Assembly: GCA_934277695.1 (NCBI GenBank)
Contig: CAKQVG010000001.1
Coordinates: 62,001 to 126,000, forward strand
Reading direction: 5' to 3'
DNA length: 64,000 bases
Source of the DNA: CAG-238 sp934277695
Lineage (GTDB): Bacteria > Bacillota > Clostridia > Peptostreptococcales > Anaerovoracaceae
The position numbers were made by a program, and so were the translations under genes. Of the stretch, positions 51,104 through 59,663 are shown one piece after another; the first letter of the stretch is position 1, and every line of letters begins with the position of its first letter. A model generated the notes under the pieces. The model saw only the letters and a list, made by a program, of their open reading frames with translations, searched no databases and was not told the DNA's origin.

Positions 51104-51395
51104 ACAACAACACCCCCGTTCTTCCAATTTCTTTTTCAATCCTTGAGGCAGGCTCAATGTGAGAAACATCGAATAAGTCAACTTCCTTGTCAAGTGCCGC
51201 TCGAATTTCTTCTCCCAGCCCTATAAATTTCAGTCCATGCAGGCCGCTATCCACAAGCAAGTCTACGTCACTTTTTTTACTGGCGTTTCGTTTTCCATAT
51301 GAGCCAAACAAAATCGCACGCTTTACTCCATTACGAGCAAATATCGGATTCAAAATTGTCTGAATCTCAGTTATTGAATAAATTCTGTCCGTCAT
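51093..51395 (-). CDS. mntA: MntA-family antitoxin nucleotidyltransferase
   Basis: The 100-residue protein has the minimal nucleotidyltransferase motif G-S-x10-D-x-D (GSYGKRNASKKSDVD, about residues 31-45) and a third acidic residue in KEVDLFD. In characterised MntA-HepT systems it AMPylates and blocks HepT. GGAGG precedes the start. The pair stands alone between addA and the response regulator. Confidence 0.88.
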   Translation of the reverse strand: MTDRIYSITEIQTILNPIFARNGVKRAILFGSYGKRNASKKSDVDLLVDSGLHGLKFIGLGEEIRAALDKEVDLFDVSHIEPASRIEKEIGRTGVLLYEK

Positions 51396-51469
51396 CCTTT
51401 GAGCCTCCTTTCTCTATCATCATTATATATCATTCAAATTTAAAAGTACATAAAAACTTGTCACTGGTG

Positions 51470-54400
51470 TCACATCTCAATTGTCTCGCCAAGATTGGTC
51501 AAGTAAAGATAGGCCTCTTTCACTGATTTGCCCGTAGCCGCCTCAAGTGCCCGGCGGTACAAATCAATCTGCATAGCATATCTTGCACGGATGCTCTCCC
51601 GGCGCGCTGCGAGCTCGCCCTCGCTCCCAACCCCGGTCGTCTTGTAGTCCACGAGGACGAGTTCGCCTTCTTCTTCGAAGAAACAGTCGATAATACCCTG
51701 CACAATCGACTGTGCGCCGGCCTGCTCAAGCACCAGATTAAATGGCCGCTCCCGCTGCAGGCCGAGGAAATCGGAAGCTGCGCCTGCCGCAGCTTTCTTT
51801 GCGGCGTCTGCCATCCGCAGTCCGAGAGGTGAAACGATAAAGCGTTCAATCAGCTTCGGATTTACTGCTTCGGCTTCCTCTTTTGTCAAGAATTCATCGC
51901 GCACCATGCTGTCCATGAGTGCGGCAACATACTTGCACACGCCATCGGCAGTTGCGCCAGTATGGCTGTCGGCGGCGACCTTCGCAGAAGTGTCTGCGCC
52001 TGCAAACGCAGTATTGAAGTCAATTTTTTCGAGCACTTTATGGATTATCGTACCAATTTGAGCCAGCGTGAATTTGTCATGTGCCTTGAAGCTCTTTGGC
52101 TCAGACAGCGATAGTTCTGCTTCGCCTTTGCCTGCAAGTTCGCTGACTGCGTATTTGGATTTAATTTTGAGGTCGGCGGCAAACGGATATTCGAAGGTCA
52201 TACGCCGTTCGACATCTTTCGACAAACGCACATCGTCGATTGGCGATTCCACCCCAGAAGCCCCAGAAGCCCCAGAAGCCCCAGAAGCCCCAGAAGCCCC
52301 AGAAGCCCCAGAAGCCCCAAAGACCCCGGCAGCCCCGGAAGCCCCAAATACCCCGACAGCCCCAGAAGCTTCGCCGTCCGGCGGTATTTCAAGCAGTGCA
52401 AGTGCTCGTGCGGCAGAGCGGCGCGTGCCTTCGGAAAGCGCACGCAGGGCTTCGTTGCTTATATAGCCGCGTGCCTCCGGATCTTCGTATATGCGGCGCC
52501 CGCACATCGAAAAATACGAAGAGTCGCTCGGCGGTGCCTTGACCAGCGCGCTGACGGCTTCGTTGAAATCGTCAACCATGCCGAGAATGTACAGAATGTC
52601 CTTGGCACGGGTCATTGCAACATAAAGAATTCTCTTTTCCTCTTCAACCTCCTCACGATGCAGTTTCACGCGTATAACATTTTGAATCAAAGTGGTCTTC
52701 ATCCAGCTTTCCTCGTAGTTTACAAGAGGAAAGCCGATGCCGATATCCTTGTGCACCGCAATCTCGCGGCCCGGCCTCGTATAATTCAGGCGGCGGCAGA
52801 AACCTGCCAAAAGCACCATAGGAAACTCAAGACCCTTGGATTTGTGAATCGTCATGATGCGGATTGTATCATCACCTTCCGCCGCCATCTTGACTTGACC
52901 CATGGCAACCTTGTGCTGCTTTACGGCATCGATGTACTGCACGAAGCCGTAAAGGGAGCCGCCCTGTGCCTTACGGTACGCAAGTGCTTTGTCGCAGAGC
53001 GCCCTCAGGTTTGCCTGGCGGCGGCTCCCCGACGGCATTGCACCCATAGCAATATAGAATCCTGTGTCGAGCATCAGCTTCCAAACCAGCTCTTCGAGCG
53101 GAATCAGCCTTGCCTCCTGCCGCCACGCAGCAAGGTCGGAAAGCACATCCCGGCATTTTTGGCGGAGAGCTGCATCCGGGCCGTCCTCTGCATATCGCAG
53201 CACTGCGTCGTGATACGAACACCGCTCCGTGCATGCCGCACGGATGCCTGCGAGCTCGTTGACAGCGAAGTGCCAGATTTCCGAACGCATCACGGTAATC
53301 AGCGGAATGTCCTGCTTTTCGTTGTCGATGATTTCGAGCAGAGACAGGAACATATTGATTTCCATCGTATCAAAATAGCCGTCATTGTCATCGACATAGG
53401 CCGGCAGATTGTTGTCGCTCAGCGTCTTGTAAAAAATATCCCCGTAGTTTTTGATTCCACGCAGCAAGATAACAATGTCACCCTTCTCCAGAGGTCTTTC
53501 GTTGCCGCGCTTGCTGTCAAAAATCGTCTTTCCCAACGAATCTTTTATGATTCTGGCCGCGGCCAAAGCCTCTTTTTCGGCCTTGATCATGGTCTTGAGT
53601 TCGTCGTCAAGCTCCGAATCCTCGTCCCACGGAGTCTCCGCGAGGAAAAGTTTCGGCTCGAAATTACAGTTATGCCCGAACGGATCGCCAAGATGCAGCG
53701 CCGCATTTTCGTCGTAGCCGGGCATCGCCGCCTCAAAAACACGGTTGATGAACCGGATGACCGATTCCTTGCTTCGGAAATTTTTGTTTAAGTCGATTTT
53801 CTCGGAAACGGCCGGCACGCCCTCGGCCTCGGCACGCTTTTGCTCGTCCGCAAAAGCACGGTAGCGCGCCTGGAAAATTTCCGGCTCCGCAAGCCTGAAT
53901 TTGTAGATGCTCTGCTTCACATCGCCGACCATGAAGAGATTGTTTTCCCGTTTGATGCGTGCAATCAAAGCCTCCTGCAGCAAATTGCTGTCTTGATATT
54001 CATCTATAAAAATATATGCAAATTTTTCTCTGTAATACGAAGCGGCCTCCTCGTCCTTCAAAATCTCAAAGGCAAAATGCTCGATGTCACTGAAATCCAC
54101 CACGCCGCGTTCTTTTTTGAGACGCGCAAAAATGTCCCTGTAGTCCTCCATGATTTTCAAGAAAAACGCAGCGTCGGGGAAGGTTTCCCTTATTTCCGCA
54201 TGCAGATTCGCAAGGCTGTCATAGAAATAATCTTTTTTGAGCGATGTCACGGCATCCTTCAGAGGAACCCTTGCCGCTTCCAGCTTTTCCTTAAATTCCT
54301 CGAGTTCCGCCTGCGGGTGGGAATCGTCCGGTTTGAAATATTTTTTCAAAAGTGAAGGCATTTTCACGCTCGAAAGAAGCGCGCGCAGAGCCTCAAAATC

Positions 54401-55189
54401 TCCGCCGCGTGCAGCGTCACGCAGTTCCGAGGCAATGTTTACATAAGCTGCGGTGATTTCCGCAACTCCCTCGTGTGCAAAACGTTCTGACTCCTCAGCA
54501 AAACGCAGAATGCTTCCCAAAGCCTCCTCAAAGCGCAGGTACGAGTCCTCCATTATAAATTGCGGTATTTTGCCCGAAGCGAAAGTCTCAAAATCACTGT
54601 CCAGCTCCCCTGCCGCCGCAGAAAGCCACGGGAACGGTTCCGGCAGGCTCTGAATCACTTCAAACGTTTTTCGGACGGTCTGTCTGAATTTGAGCTCATT
54701 GCGGTCCCCGCTGTATTTATTCAAAAATGACAAAAACTCCGGACTTTCCGCGTCGAAATATTCTTTCAAAAGTTCGTCGAGGGCCTGTTCCTTTAGGAGT
54801 TCCTGCTGCACATTGTCGCAGATTTTGAAATTCGGGTCGACATTTATAAGATAGAAAAACCTGCGGATTACCTCAAGCGCAAAAGCGTGAAAAGTGCTGA
54901 TGTTTGCAAGGGGCAGGCGTTCGAGCTGCTGCTTCAGGAGCCGCACCTGTCCAGGATTTTCCTCTGCCTCTTTTTCTATGGCTCTTTCGATTTTTTCCTT
55001 CATCTCGGCCGCCGCCGCATTGGTAAATGTTACGATCAGCATTCGGTCTATGCTGCATTCGCCCTCAAGAATCAGCTTTTTGATTCTCTCCACGAGCACC
55101 GCTGTTTTTCCGGAACCCGCCGCCGCTGCAACCAAAATATTCTTCTCTCTGAGTTCTATGGCTCTCGCCTGCTCCGCCGTCCAATTCAT
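51470..55189 (-). CDS. addA: ATP-dependent helicase/nuclease subunit A
   Basis: The 1239-residue protein has UvrD-type helicase motifs (I: AAAAGSGKTAVLVERI, residues 21-36; II: YIFIDEYQDSN; III: FMVGDVKQSIYKFRLAEP; VI region: VAMTRAKDILYI) and a C-terminal RecB-type nuclease (LVLVDYKTTG). AddA works with AddB on double-strand breaks and trims DNA to Chi. The start at 55189 follows AAAGGAAG; upstream codons in the longer frame read through the gpmI promoter region. Residues about 940-980 are a repeat of Ser-Gly-Ala units, an unusual flexible linker. No addB lies next to it, although addB usually precedes addA. Confidence 0.95.
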   Translation of the reverse strand: MNWTAEQARAIELREKNILVAAAAGSGKTAVLVERIKKLILEGECSIDRMLIVTFTNAAAAEMKEKIERAIEKEAEENPGQVRLLKQQLERLPLANISTFHAFALEVIRRFFYLINVDPNFKICDNVQQELLKEQALDELLKEYFDAESPEFLSFLNKYSGDRNELKFRQTVRKTFEVIQSLPEPFPWLSAAAGELDSDFETFASGKIPQFIMEDSYLRFEEALGSILRFAEESERFAHEGVAEITAAYVNIASELRDAARGGDFEALRALLSSVKMPSLLKKYFKPDDSHPQAELEEFKEKLEAARVPLKDAVTSLKKDYFYDSLANLHAEIRETFPDAAFFLKIMEDYRDIFARLKKERGVVDFSDIEHFAFEILKDEEAASYYREKFAYIFIDEYQDSNLLQEALIARIKRENNLFMVGDVKQSIYKFRLAEPEIFQARYRAFADEQKRAEAEGVPAVSEKIDLNKNFRSKESVIRFINRVFEAAMPGYDENAALHLGDPFGHNCNFEPKLFLAETPWDEDSELDDELKTMIKAEKEALAAARIIKDSLGKTIFDSKRGNERPLEKGDIVILLRGIKNYGDIFYKTLSDNNLPAYVDDNDGYFDTMEINMFLSLLEIIDNEKQDIPLITVMRSEIWHFAVNELAGIRAACTERCSYHDAVLRYAEDGPDAALRQKCRDVLSDLAAWRQEARLIPLEELVWKLMLDTGFYIAMGAMPSGSRRQANLRALCDKALAYRKAQGGSLYGFVQYIDAVKQHKVAMGQVKMAAEGDDTIRIMTIHKSKGLEFPMVLLAGFCRRLNYTRPGREIAVHKDIGIGFPLVNYEESWMKTTLIQNVIRVKLHREEVEEEKRILYVAMTRAKDILYILGMVDDFNEAVSALVKAPPSDSSYFSMCGRRIYEDPEARGYISNEALRALSEGTRRSAARALALLEIPPDGEASGAVGVFGASGAAGVFGASGASGASGASGASGASGASGVESPIDDVRLSKDVERRMTFEYPFAADLKIKSKYAVSELAGKGEAELSLSEPKSFKAHDKFTLAQIGTIIHKVLEKIDFNTAFAGADTSAKVAADSHTGATADGVCKYVAALMDSMVRDEFLTKEEAEAVNPKLIERFIVSPLGLRMADAAKKAAAGAASDFLGLQRERPFNLVLEQAGAQSIVQGIIDCFFEEEGELVLVDYKTTGVGSEGELAARRESIRARYAMQIDLYRRALEAATGKSVKEAYLYLTNLGETIEM
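52251..52370 (-). repeat. In-frame 9-bp minisatellite within addA
   Basis: The plus-strand unit GCCCCAGAA repeats about seven times in perfect tandem (52251-52317) and continues as degenerate copies to about 52370. On the coding strand each copy gives Ser-Gly-Ala or a variant. Changes in copy number would keep the frame. Confidence 0.95.
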
Positions 55190-55328
55190 CCGCCCGTCTT
55201 CCTTTCTGTATTCTGTTTCCATTTTAGCATATTTTTTTGCGCCTCGATACTGTTTTTTCGTGTGTAAATTTGCTAAAATAAAGGTATCAATATAGCGACA
55301 ATACAGAAATCGGAAAGCAGGTAACAAA

Positions 55329-56879
55329 ATGACACAAAACACATCGGTACGGCCAAAGCCGACCATGCTCATGATACTCGACGGCTTCGGCCTGAACCCG
55401 TCGGAATACGGAAATGCAATCAAGGCGGCACACACGCCGAACCTCGACAAGATATTTGAAACTTATCCGCATATCAGCCTCCGGGCGAGCGGCCTTGCGG
55501 TCGGTCTTCCCGAAGGGCAGATGGGAAACTCCGAGGTCGGACACCTGAATATCGGTGCGGGCCGCATCGTCTATCAGGAGCTGACACGCATTACCAAAGC
55601 CATCGAAGACGGCATTTTTAACGGAAATGCTGCTCTGAACAAAGCAATCGACCATGTGCTCGGTGAAAATTCCACGCTGCACATCTTCGGACTTTTGTCG
55701 GACGGCGGCGTGCACAGCCACATTGAGCACATCAAAGCGGCGATTCGCCTGGCAGACAGCCGCGGCGTTTCAAACATCATGCTGCATTGTTTCATGGACG
55801 GCAGAGATGTGCCGCCGACATCGGGAATTCATTACATAGAAGAGATGGAAAAGATGTCCGAGTCACTTTCGTCACTCAAAATCGGAGTGGTTTCGGGCAG
55901 ATACTATGCGATGGATCGTGACAAGCGCTGGGAAAGAGTTGAAAAAGCCTACGACGCACTTACGCTTCTTGATGGCCGTCATGCTGCCACTGCATCGGAA
56001 GCGGTTAAGAACGCTTATGCTGAAGGGGAAACTGACGAATTTATCCTGCCGACCGTGTGCGAGAAAGCCACACCTGTTTCGGACGGAGATTCTGTGATTT
56101 TCTGCAATTTCCGCCCGGACAGAGCAAGAGAAATCACGCGCGCCTTCGTCGATCCCGGCTTTGATGGTTTTGCACGAAAAAAAGCACCGCAAGACCTTGT
56201 CTATGTCTGCATGACGCAGTACGATGCTTCCATGCCGAATGTCGAGATTGCATTCCCACCGCAGACCATCAAAAATACGCTCGGCGAATATCTCTCCGCA
56301 AACGGACTCCACCAGCTCCGCATTGCGGAAACCGAAAAATATGCTCACGTTACCTTCTTCTTCAACGGCGGTGTTGAGGCTGCAAACCCTTTGGAGGACC
56401 GCATCCTGATTCCGTCGCCGAAGGTTGCGACTTATGATCTCAAACCGGAAATGAGTGCCTTTAAAGTTACGGACAAAGTGGTTGAAGAAATCGGCACCGG
56501 ACTTTACGACGCCATTATTTTAAACTTCGCGAACGCCGACATGGTCGGCCACACCGGCGTATTCGACGCAGCGGTAAAGGCCATCGAGGTTCTGGATGTG
56601 TGCGTCCAAAAAGTTTGTGATGCGGTTCTTGCCGCCGGCGGTCAGATCCTGCTTACCGCCGATCACGGCAATGCGGACTGCATGCTGGATGCCGGCGGAA
56701 ACGTGGTTACCGCCCACTCGACGAACCCTGTTCCGCTGGTCCACATCAGTGCTTCGCCTTGCAGCTTCCGTGAGGACACTGCAGAAACAGCCAAGCTCGC
56801 AGACATTGCCCCGACCATGCTGAAGCTCATGGAGCTTCCGATTCCGCCGGAGATGAGCGGCAATTGTTTGGTGAAATAA
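55329..56879 (+). CDS. gpmI: 2,3-bisphosphoglycerate-independent phosphoglycerate mutase
   Basis: The 516-residue glycolytic enzyme interconverts 3- and 2-phosphoglycerate. The first metal aspartate is in MLMILDGFG (residues 13-21), the phosphoserine in MGNSEVGHLNIGAG (about residue 65), the phosphatase-like insert follows, and late metal ligands lie in NFANADMVGHTG and LTADHGNADCM. Length fits the family (about 510). It has a modest AGG ribosome binding site and ends at a strong hairpin. In this window it is not beside other glycolytic genes. Confidence 0.97.
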   Translation: MTQNTSVRPKPTMLMILDGFGLNPSEYGNAIKAAHTPNLDKIFETYPHISLRASGLAVGLPEGQMGNSEVGHLNIGAGRIVYQELTRITKAIEDGIFNGNAALNKAIDHVLGENSTLHIFGLLSDGGVHSHIEHIKAAIRLADSRGVSNIMLHCFMDGRDVPPTSGIHYIEEMEKMSESLSSLKIGVVSGRYYAMDRDKRWERVEKAYDALTLLDGRHAATASEAVKNAYAEGETDEFILPTVCEKATPVSDGDSVIFCNFRPDRAREITRAFVDPGFDGFARKKAPQDLVYVCMTQYDASMPNVEIAFPPQTIKNTLGEYLSANGLHQLRIAETEKYAHVTFFFNGGVEAANPLEDRILIPSPKVATYDLKPEMSAFKVTDKVVEEIGTGLYDAIILNFANADMVGHTGVFDAAVKAIEVLDVCVQKVCDAVLAAGGQILLTADHGNADCMLDAGGNVVTAHSTNPVPLVHISASPCSFREDTAETAKLADIAPTMLKLMELPIPPEMSGNCLVK

Positions 56880-56905
56880 ATAATGGTAATTCTTGGATTC
56901 ACCTC

Positions 56906-56954
56906 AAAATTACATTAAACCCGCCGAAAACGGGGGTTTAATGTAATTTTTTTT
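56906..56954 (+). terminator. 17-bp perfect inverted repeat after gpmI
   Basis: A 17-base arm (56906-56922) pairs perfectly with 56934-56950, followed by four more T. It serves as terminator for gpmI and, being followed by A/T on both sides, could work in both directions. It is also one end of a repeated intergenic element. Confidence 0.85.
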
Positions 56955-57127
56955 GCCTTTTGGGCCATTTTGCGCATTCCAGGCTATGTTTTTCGGACTT
57001 TTGACCGCCTCATGCGACATTTTCATTTCAACATCTGGTGGTTCGAAATCCGTACCTACTAAATGTGCTGTGCCGGTTGAACCGGTCTTACATTTTTTGG
57101 CCCGAAAACCTGTTTTAATGTAATTTT
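56906..57127. repeat. Candidate intergenic repeat element between gpmI and the hydrogenase gene
   Basis: The 318 bases between gpmI and the hydrogenase gene hold an element with related ends: 56924-56950 and 57102-57127 both read CCGAAAAC...TTTAATGTAATTTT in the same orientation, and an inverted copy of the A/T-rich end lies at 56906-56922. A perfect palindrome CCGGTT-G-AACCGG sits at 57073-57085. The minus strand is open for 87 codons (to 57173) but has no start signal. This looks like a small non-coding mobile or palindromic repeat. Confidence 0.55.
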
Positions 57128-57197
57128 GCCCTGCACGCGGGGTTCCGAACCAATCTGCCGAAGCTCCGGCCACTGTGTCGCAGGAGGTGTACTGCTT

Positions 57198-58631
57198 TTA
57201 CAGCTCCAGATGCGTCAGAATTTCTGTGATTTCCGCTTCTTCTGCGTGTTCTTCGATTTCTTCCGAAATGTCCTCGCGCCAGGTCGGGTTGCCCATGCCG
57301 CCCACGCAGCCTCTCATGCAGACCATTCCCTCGATGAAGTTGTTCGGCAGGACGCCCTTGCTTGCCTTGAGAAGCGCGGCCTTGCATTTGTCGATTCCGT
57401 CGCAGGAGATTGCATTGAGTTCAAAATCATCGACCTTCATTTCTTTCAGAATCTCTGCAACCGCAGCAGCAACTCCGCCGGAGGTTGCAAACATTCTTCC
57501 GTAGTAGGAAGCCTGATTCCATTCCGTAATTTCCTGATCCTGAAGGAGAATGTCACGGCTGTCAAACAAAGCCTGCAGCTCCTCGAAAGTGATTACATAA
57601 TCGACATACGGGGACACCGTTTCTTTTTTGATTTCGGCTTTCTTTGCGATGCAAGGGCCGATGAATACGATTTTGACATCCGGCTCATGTTCCTTAATCG
57701 AACGCCCAAGTTCCGCCATCGGTGACAGATTGTGCGAGATGTGCGGAACCATTGCAGGATGCTTTGTTTCTATGTATTTTACAAAAGCCGGGCAGCAGGA
57801 AGATGTCAGGAATCCCTTTTCTACGAGTTCCAGTCCTTCTTTGTACGCAACCATATCGGCTCCCACCGCAACTTCCAGTACCTTTGCGAATCCGAGCTTC
57901 TTTATTCCCGTAATTACCTTGCCGAGCGGTACATATTGGAACTGGCTGGCGATTGCCGGTGCAACGATTGCGATGAGTTTGTTTTCCCCGCCCGCAGCCT
58001 CGGCTTCCGCTGCGGCTTTCAGTTCTTTGATAACAGTCACAATACTTGACTTGTCCACAGGTGCACCGAACGGGCAGTGGTAAACACAGGCACCGCAGTC
58101 AATGCAGGCATCGTAATCGATGCAGGCTTCGCCGCCGGGCGCCATTGAAATTGCGCCGACTTTGCAGGCGTTTTCGCACGGGCGCTGAAAATTGTGGATT
58201 GCACTGTACTTACATGCTTTGGCACATCTTCCGCATTCCACGCACTTGCTTTTGTCAATTTTTGCATGCTGGTGCTCGTCAATGATAATCGCATTGCGCT
58301 TGCACTCTTCCACGCAGTGGTGTGCAAGACAGCCGCGGCAAAGATCCGTGACAACATAGCCGGCCTCCGGACATTCGTCACAGGCAATATCGATGACATG
58401 CACAATGCCCGGTTCGTTCGGGCTTCCGCCTGCTGCCTGTCTGATTCTTTCCGCTACGACTGCTCGGTCTTTATATATGCAGCAAGTCTGAGGAGGCTGG
58501 TCCTTCGGAATGACATTTCCCGCAATCCGATTGAACTCGGCGAAGATTTCATGCCCCTCCCATGCCTGAACCGCAACTTCTCTAAGGACTTTATATTTGG
58601 TTTCCTGTACCCTGTTGTCAAATAATTTCAT
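57198..58631 (-). CDS. Monomeric [FeFe] hydrogenase, group B1/B3 type
   Basis: The 477-residue protein begins with a family-specific domain (PPQTCCIYKDRAVVAERIR; IACDECPEAGYVVTDLCRGC), then ferredoxin-like clusters (CVECGRCAKACKYSAI, CIDCGACVYHCPFGAP, about 125-195) and the H-cluster domain: TSSCCPAF (L1, about 277), FIGPCIAKKAE (L2, about 325) and EGMVCMRGCVGGMG (L3, about 440). The enzyme should exchange electrons, probably from ferredoxin, with protons. L3 departs from the usual CPGGC. No maturation genes (hydEFG) are in the window. It is a single-gene unit divergent from an EamA transporter. Confidence 0.88.
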   Translation of the reverse strand: MKLFDNRVQETKYKVLREVAVQAWEGHEIFAEFNRIAGNVIPKDQPPQTCCIYKDRAVVAERIRQAAGGSPNEPGIVHVIDIACDECPEAGYVVTDLCRGCLAHHCVEECKRNAIIIDEHQHAKIDKSKCVECGRCAKACKYSAIHNFQRPCENACKVGAISMAPGGEACIDYDACIDCGACVYHCPFGAPVDKSSIVTVIKELKAAAEAEAAGGENKLIAIVAPAIASQFQYVPLGKVITGIKKLGFAKVLEVAVGADMVAYKEGLELVEKGFLTSSCCPAFVKYIETKHPAMVPHISHNLSPMAELGRSIKEHEPDVKIVFIGPCIAKKAEIKKETVSPYVDYVITFEELQALFDSRDILLQDQEITEWNQASYYGRMFATSGGVAAAVAEILKEMKVDDFELNAISCDGIDKCKAALLKASKGVLPNNFIEGMVCMRGCVGGMGNPTWREDISEEIEEHAEEAEITEILTHLEL

Positions 58632-58730
58632 TTATGTAACCCCTTCCATTTGATTTTTTCCAATATTTATGTTAAATTAGTATCAGTGTCGTATTTATAG
58701 ATTCTGCGGCGCCGCGAAAGGAATGATAAA

Positions 58731-59642
58731 ATGCATCTCAATCACAAGAAAAAAAGCAAAGAAGAAATCTTCTCGGTCATCGGCCTGCTTGTGGTAGCCA
58801 TCTGCTGGGGCTTCGGATTTCTGGGTCTTCGCTATGTCGATGGGCTTCCTACCTTCTATGTGCAGGCAATACGCTTCGGCATTGCCGCATTGGCACTCGC
58901 AGCCGTTTTTTTCAAGCATCTTAAGAAGGTTGACAAAGAACTGCTCAAAGCAGGCATCTTAATCGGTATTCTGATGTTTGCGTGTTACGTATGCGCCACG
59001 CTTGGCATCAAATATACGACGGCTTCGAGAACTGCTTTCTTCTCCACGCTCGGTGCAATCTGCGTACCGCTTCTTAATTTTGTAATTTACCGCATCAGGC
59101 TGACCCGCAAGTCTGCGCTCTGCGTTGTAATCTGTGTTGTCGGTGTTTACCTGATTTCGATGGGCGGCAGTGCCTCCCTTGGCTTTAACATCGGCGATGC
59201 CATCTGCCTCGGAGCTGCTTTCTTCAGTGCCGGACAGATCGTAACAATTGAAAAACTCGCAAAATCACACGATGTCTATGCGCTTACCATAATTGAGCTT
59301 GCAACCATATCCGTACTCGGATTCGCCGGAATCTTCGCTGCCGGTGAGGCTGTGCCTGAAACACTTACAGGTCTTGAACTGGGCACGCTTATCGTACTTG
59401 GGCTTGTATGCTCAGCACTTTGCTTCATCCTTCAGACAACCGCCCAAAAGCATGTCGCTGCAAACCGTGTGGCACTCATATTGACCGTAGAACCGGTTGT
59501 CGGCGCTGCGGCATCCGTTATGATTCTTCACGAAACGCTCGGCATCGTCGGCTGGCTCGGCGGCCTCCTTGTCGTTGTCAGCATCGTGCTTTCCGAATGG
59601 AGCCCGGATCCGGGTCCGGAACTTCGTGACGGTGTCGAATAG
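58731..59642 (+). CDS. EamA-family (DMT) transporter
   Basis: The 303-residue protein has ten membrane helices in two EamA repeats (about 12-145 and 155-292); the second carries ILTVEPVVGAAASVMILHETL, the conserved end of the domain. AAAGGAATG precedes the ATG. Members export amino acids, cofactors or drugs; the substrate is unknown. A GCGGCGCCGC palindrome lies 15 bases upstream of the ribosome binding site. It converges with ribF. Confidence 0.88.
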   Translation: MHLNHKKKSKEEIFSVIGLLVVAICWGFGFLGLRYVDGLPTFYVQAIRFGIAALALAAVFFKHLKKVDKELLKAGILIGILMFACYVCATLGIKYTTASRTAFFSTLGAICVPLLNFVIYRIRLTRKSALCVVICVVGVYLISMGGSASLGFNIGDAICLGAAFFSAGQIVTIEKLAKSHDVYALTIIELATISVLGFAGIFAAGEAVPETLTGLELGTLIVLGLVCSALCFILQTTAQKHVAANRVALILTVEPVVGAAASVMILHETLGIVGWLGGLLVVVSIVLSEWSPDPGPELRDGVE

Positions 59643-59663
59643 CCCAACAGCTCTATGTAGGCC

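Noticed and set aside
52251..52370. Possible CRISPR array
   Set aside because: The repeat unit is nine bases, without spacers, and is in frame with addA; it is a coding minisatellite.
52658..53791. 377-codon plus-strand frame inside addA
   Set aside because: A complementary-strand shadow of a certain gene, without start signal.
58632..58730. GCGGCGCCGC palindrome as operator
   Set aside because: A single short GC palindrome without a second copy or nearby regulator is too weak to call.
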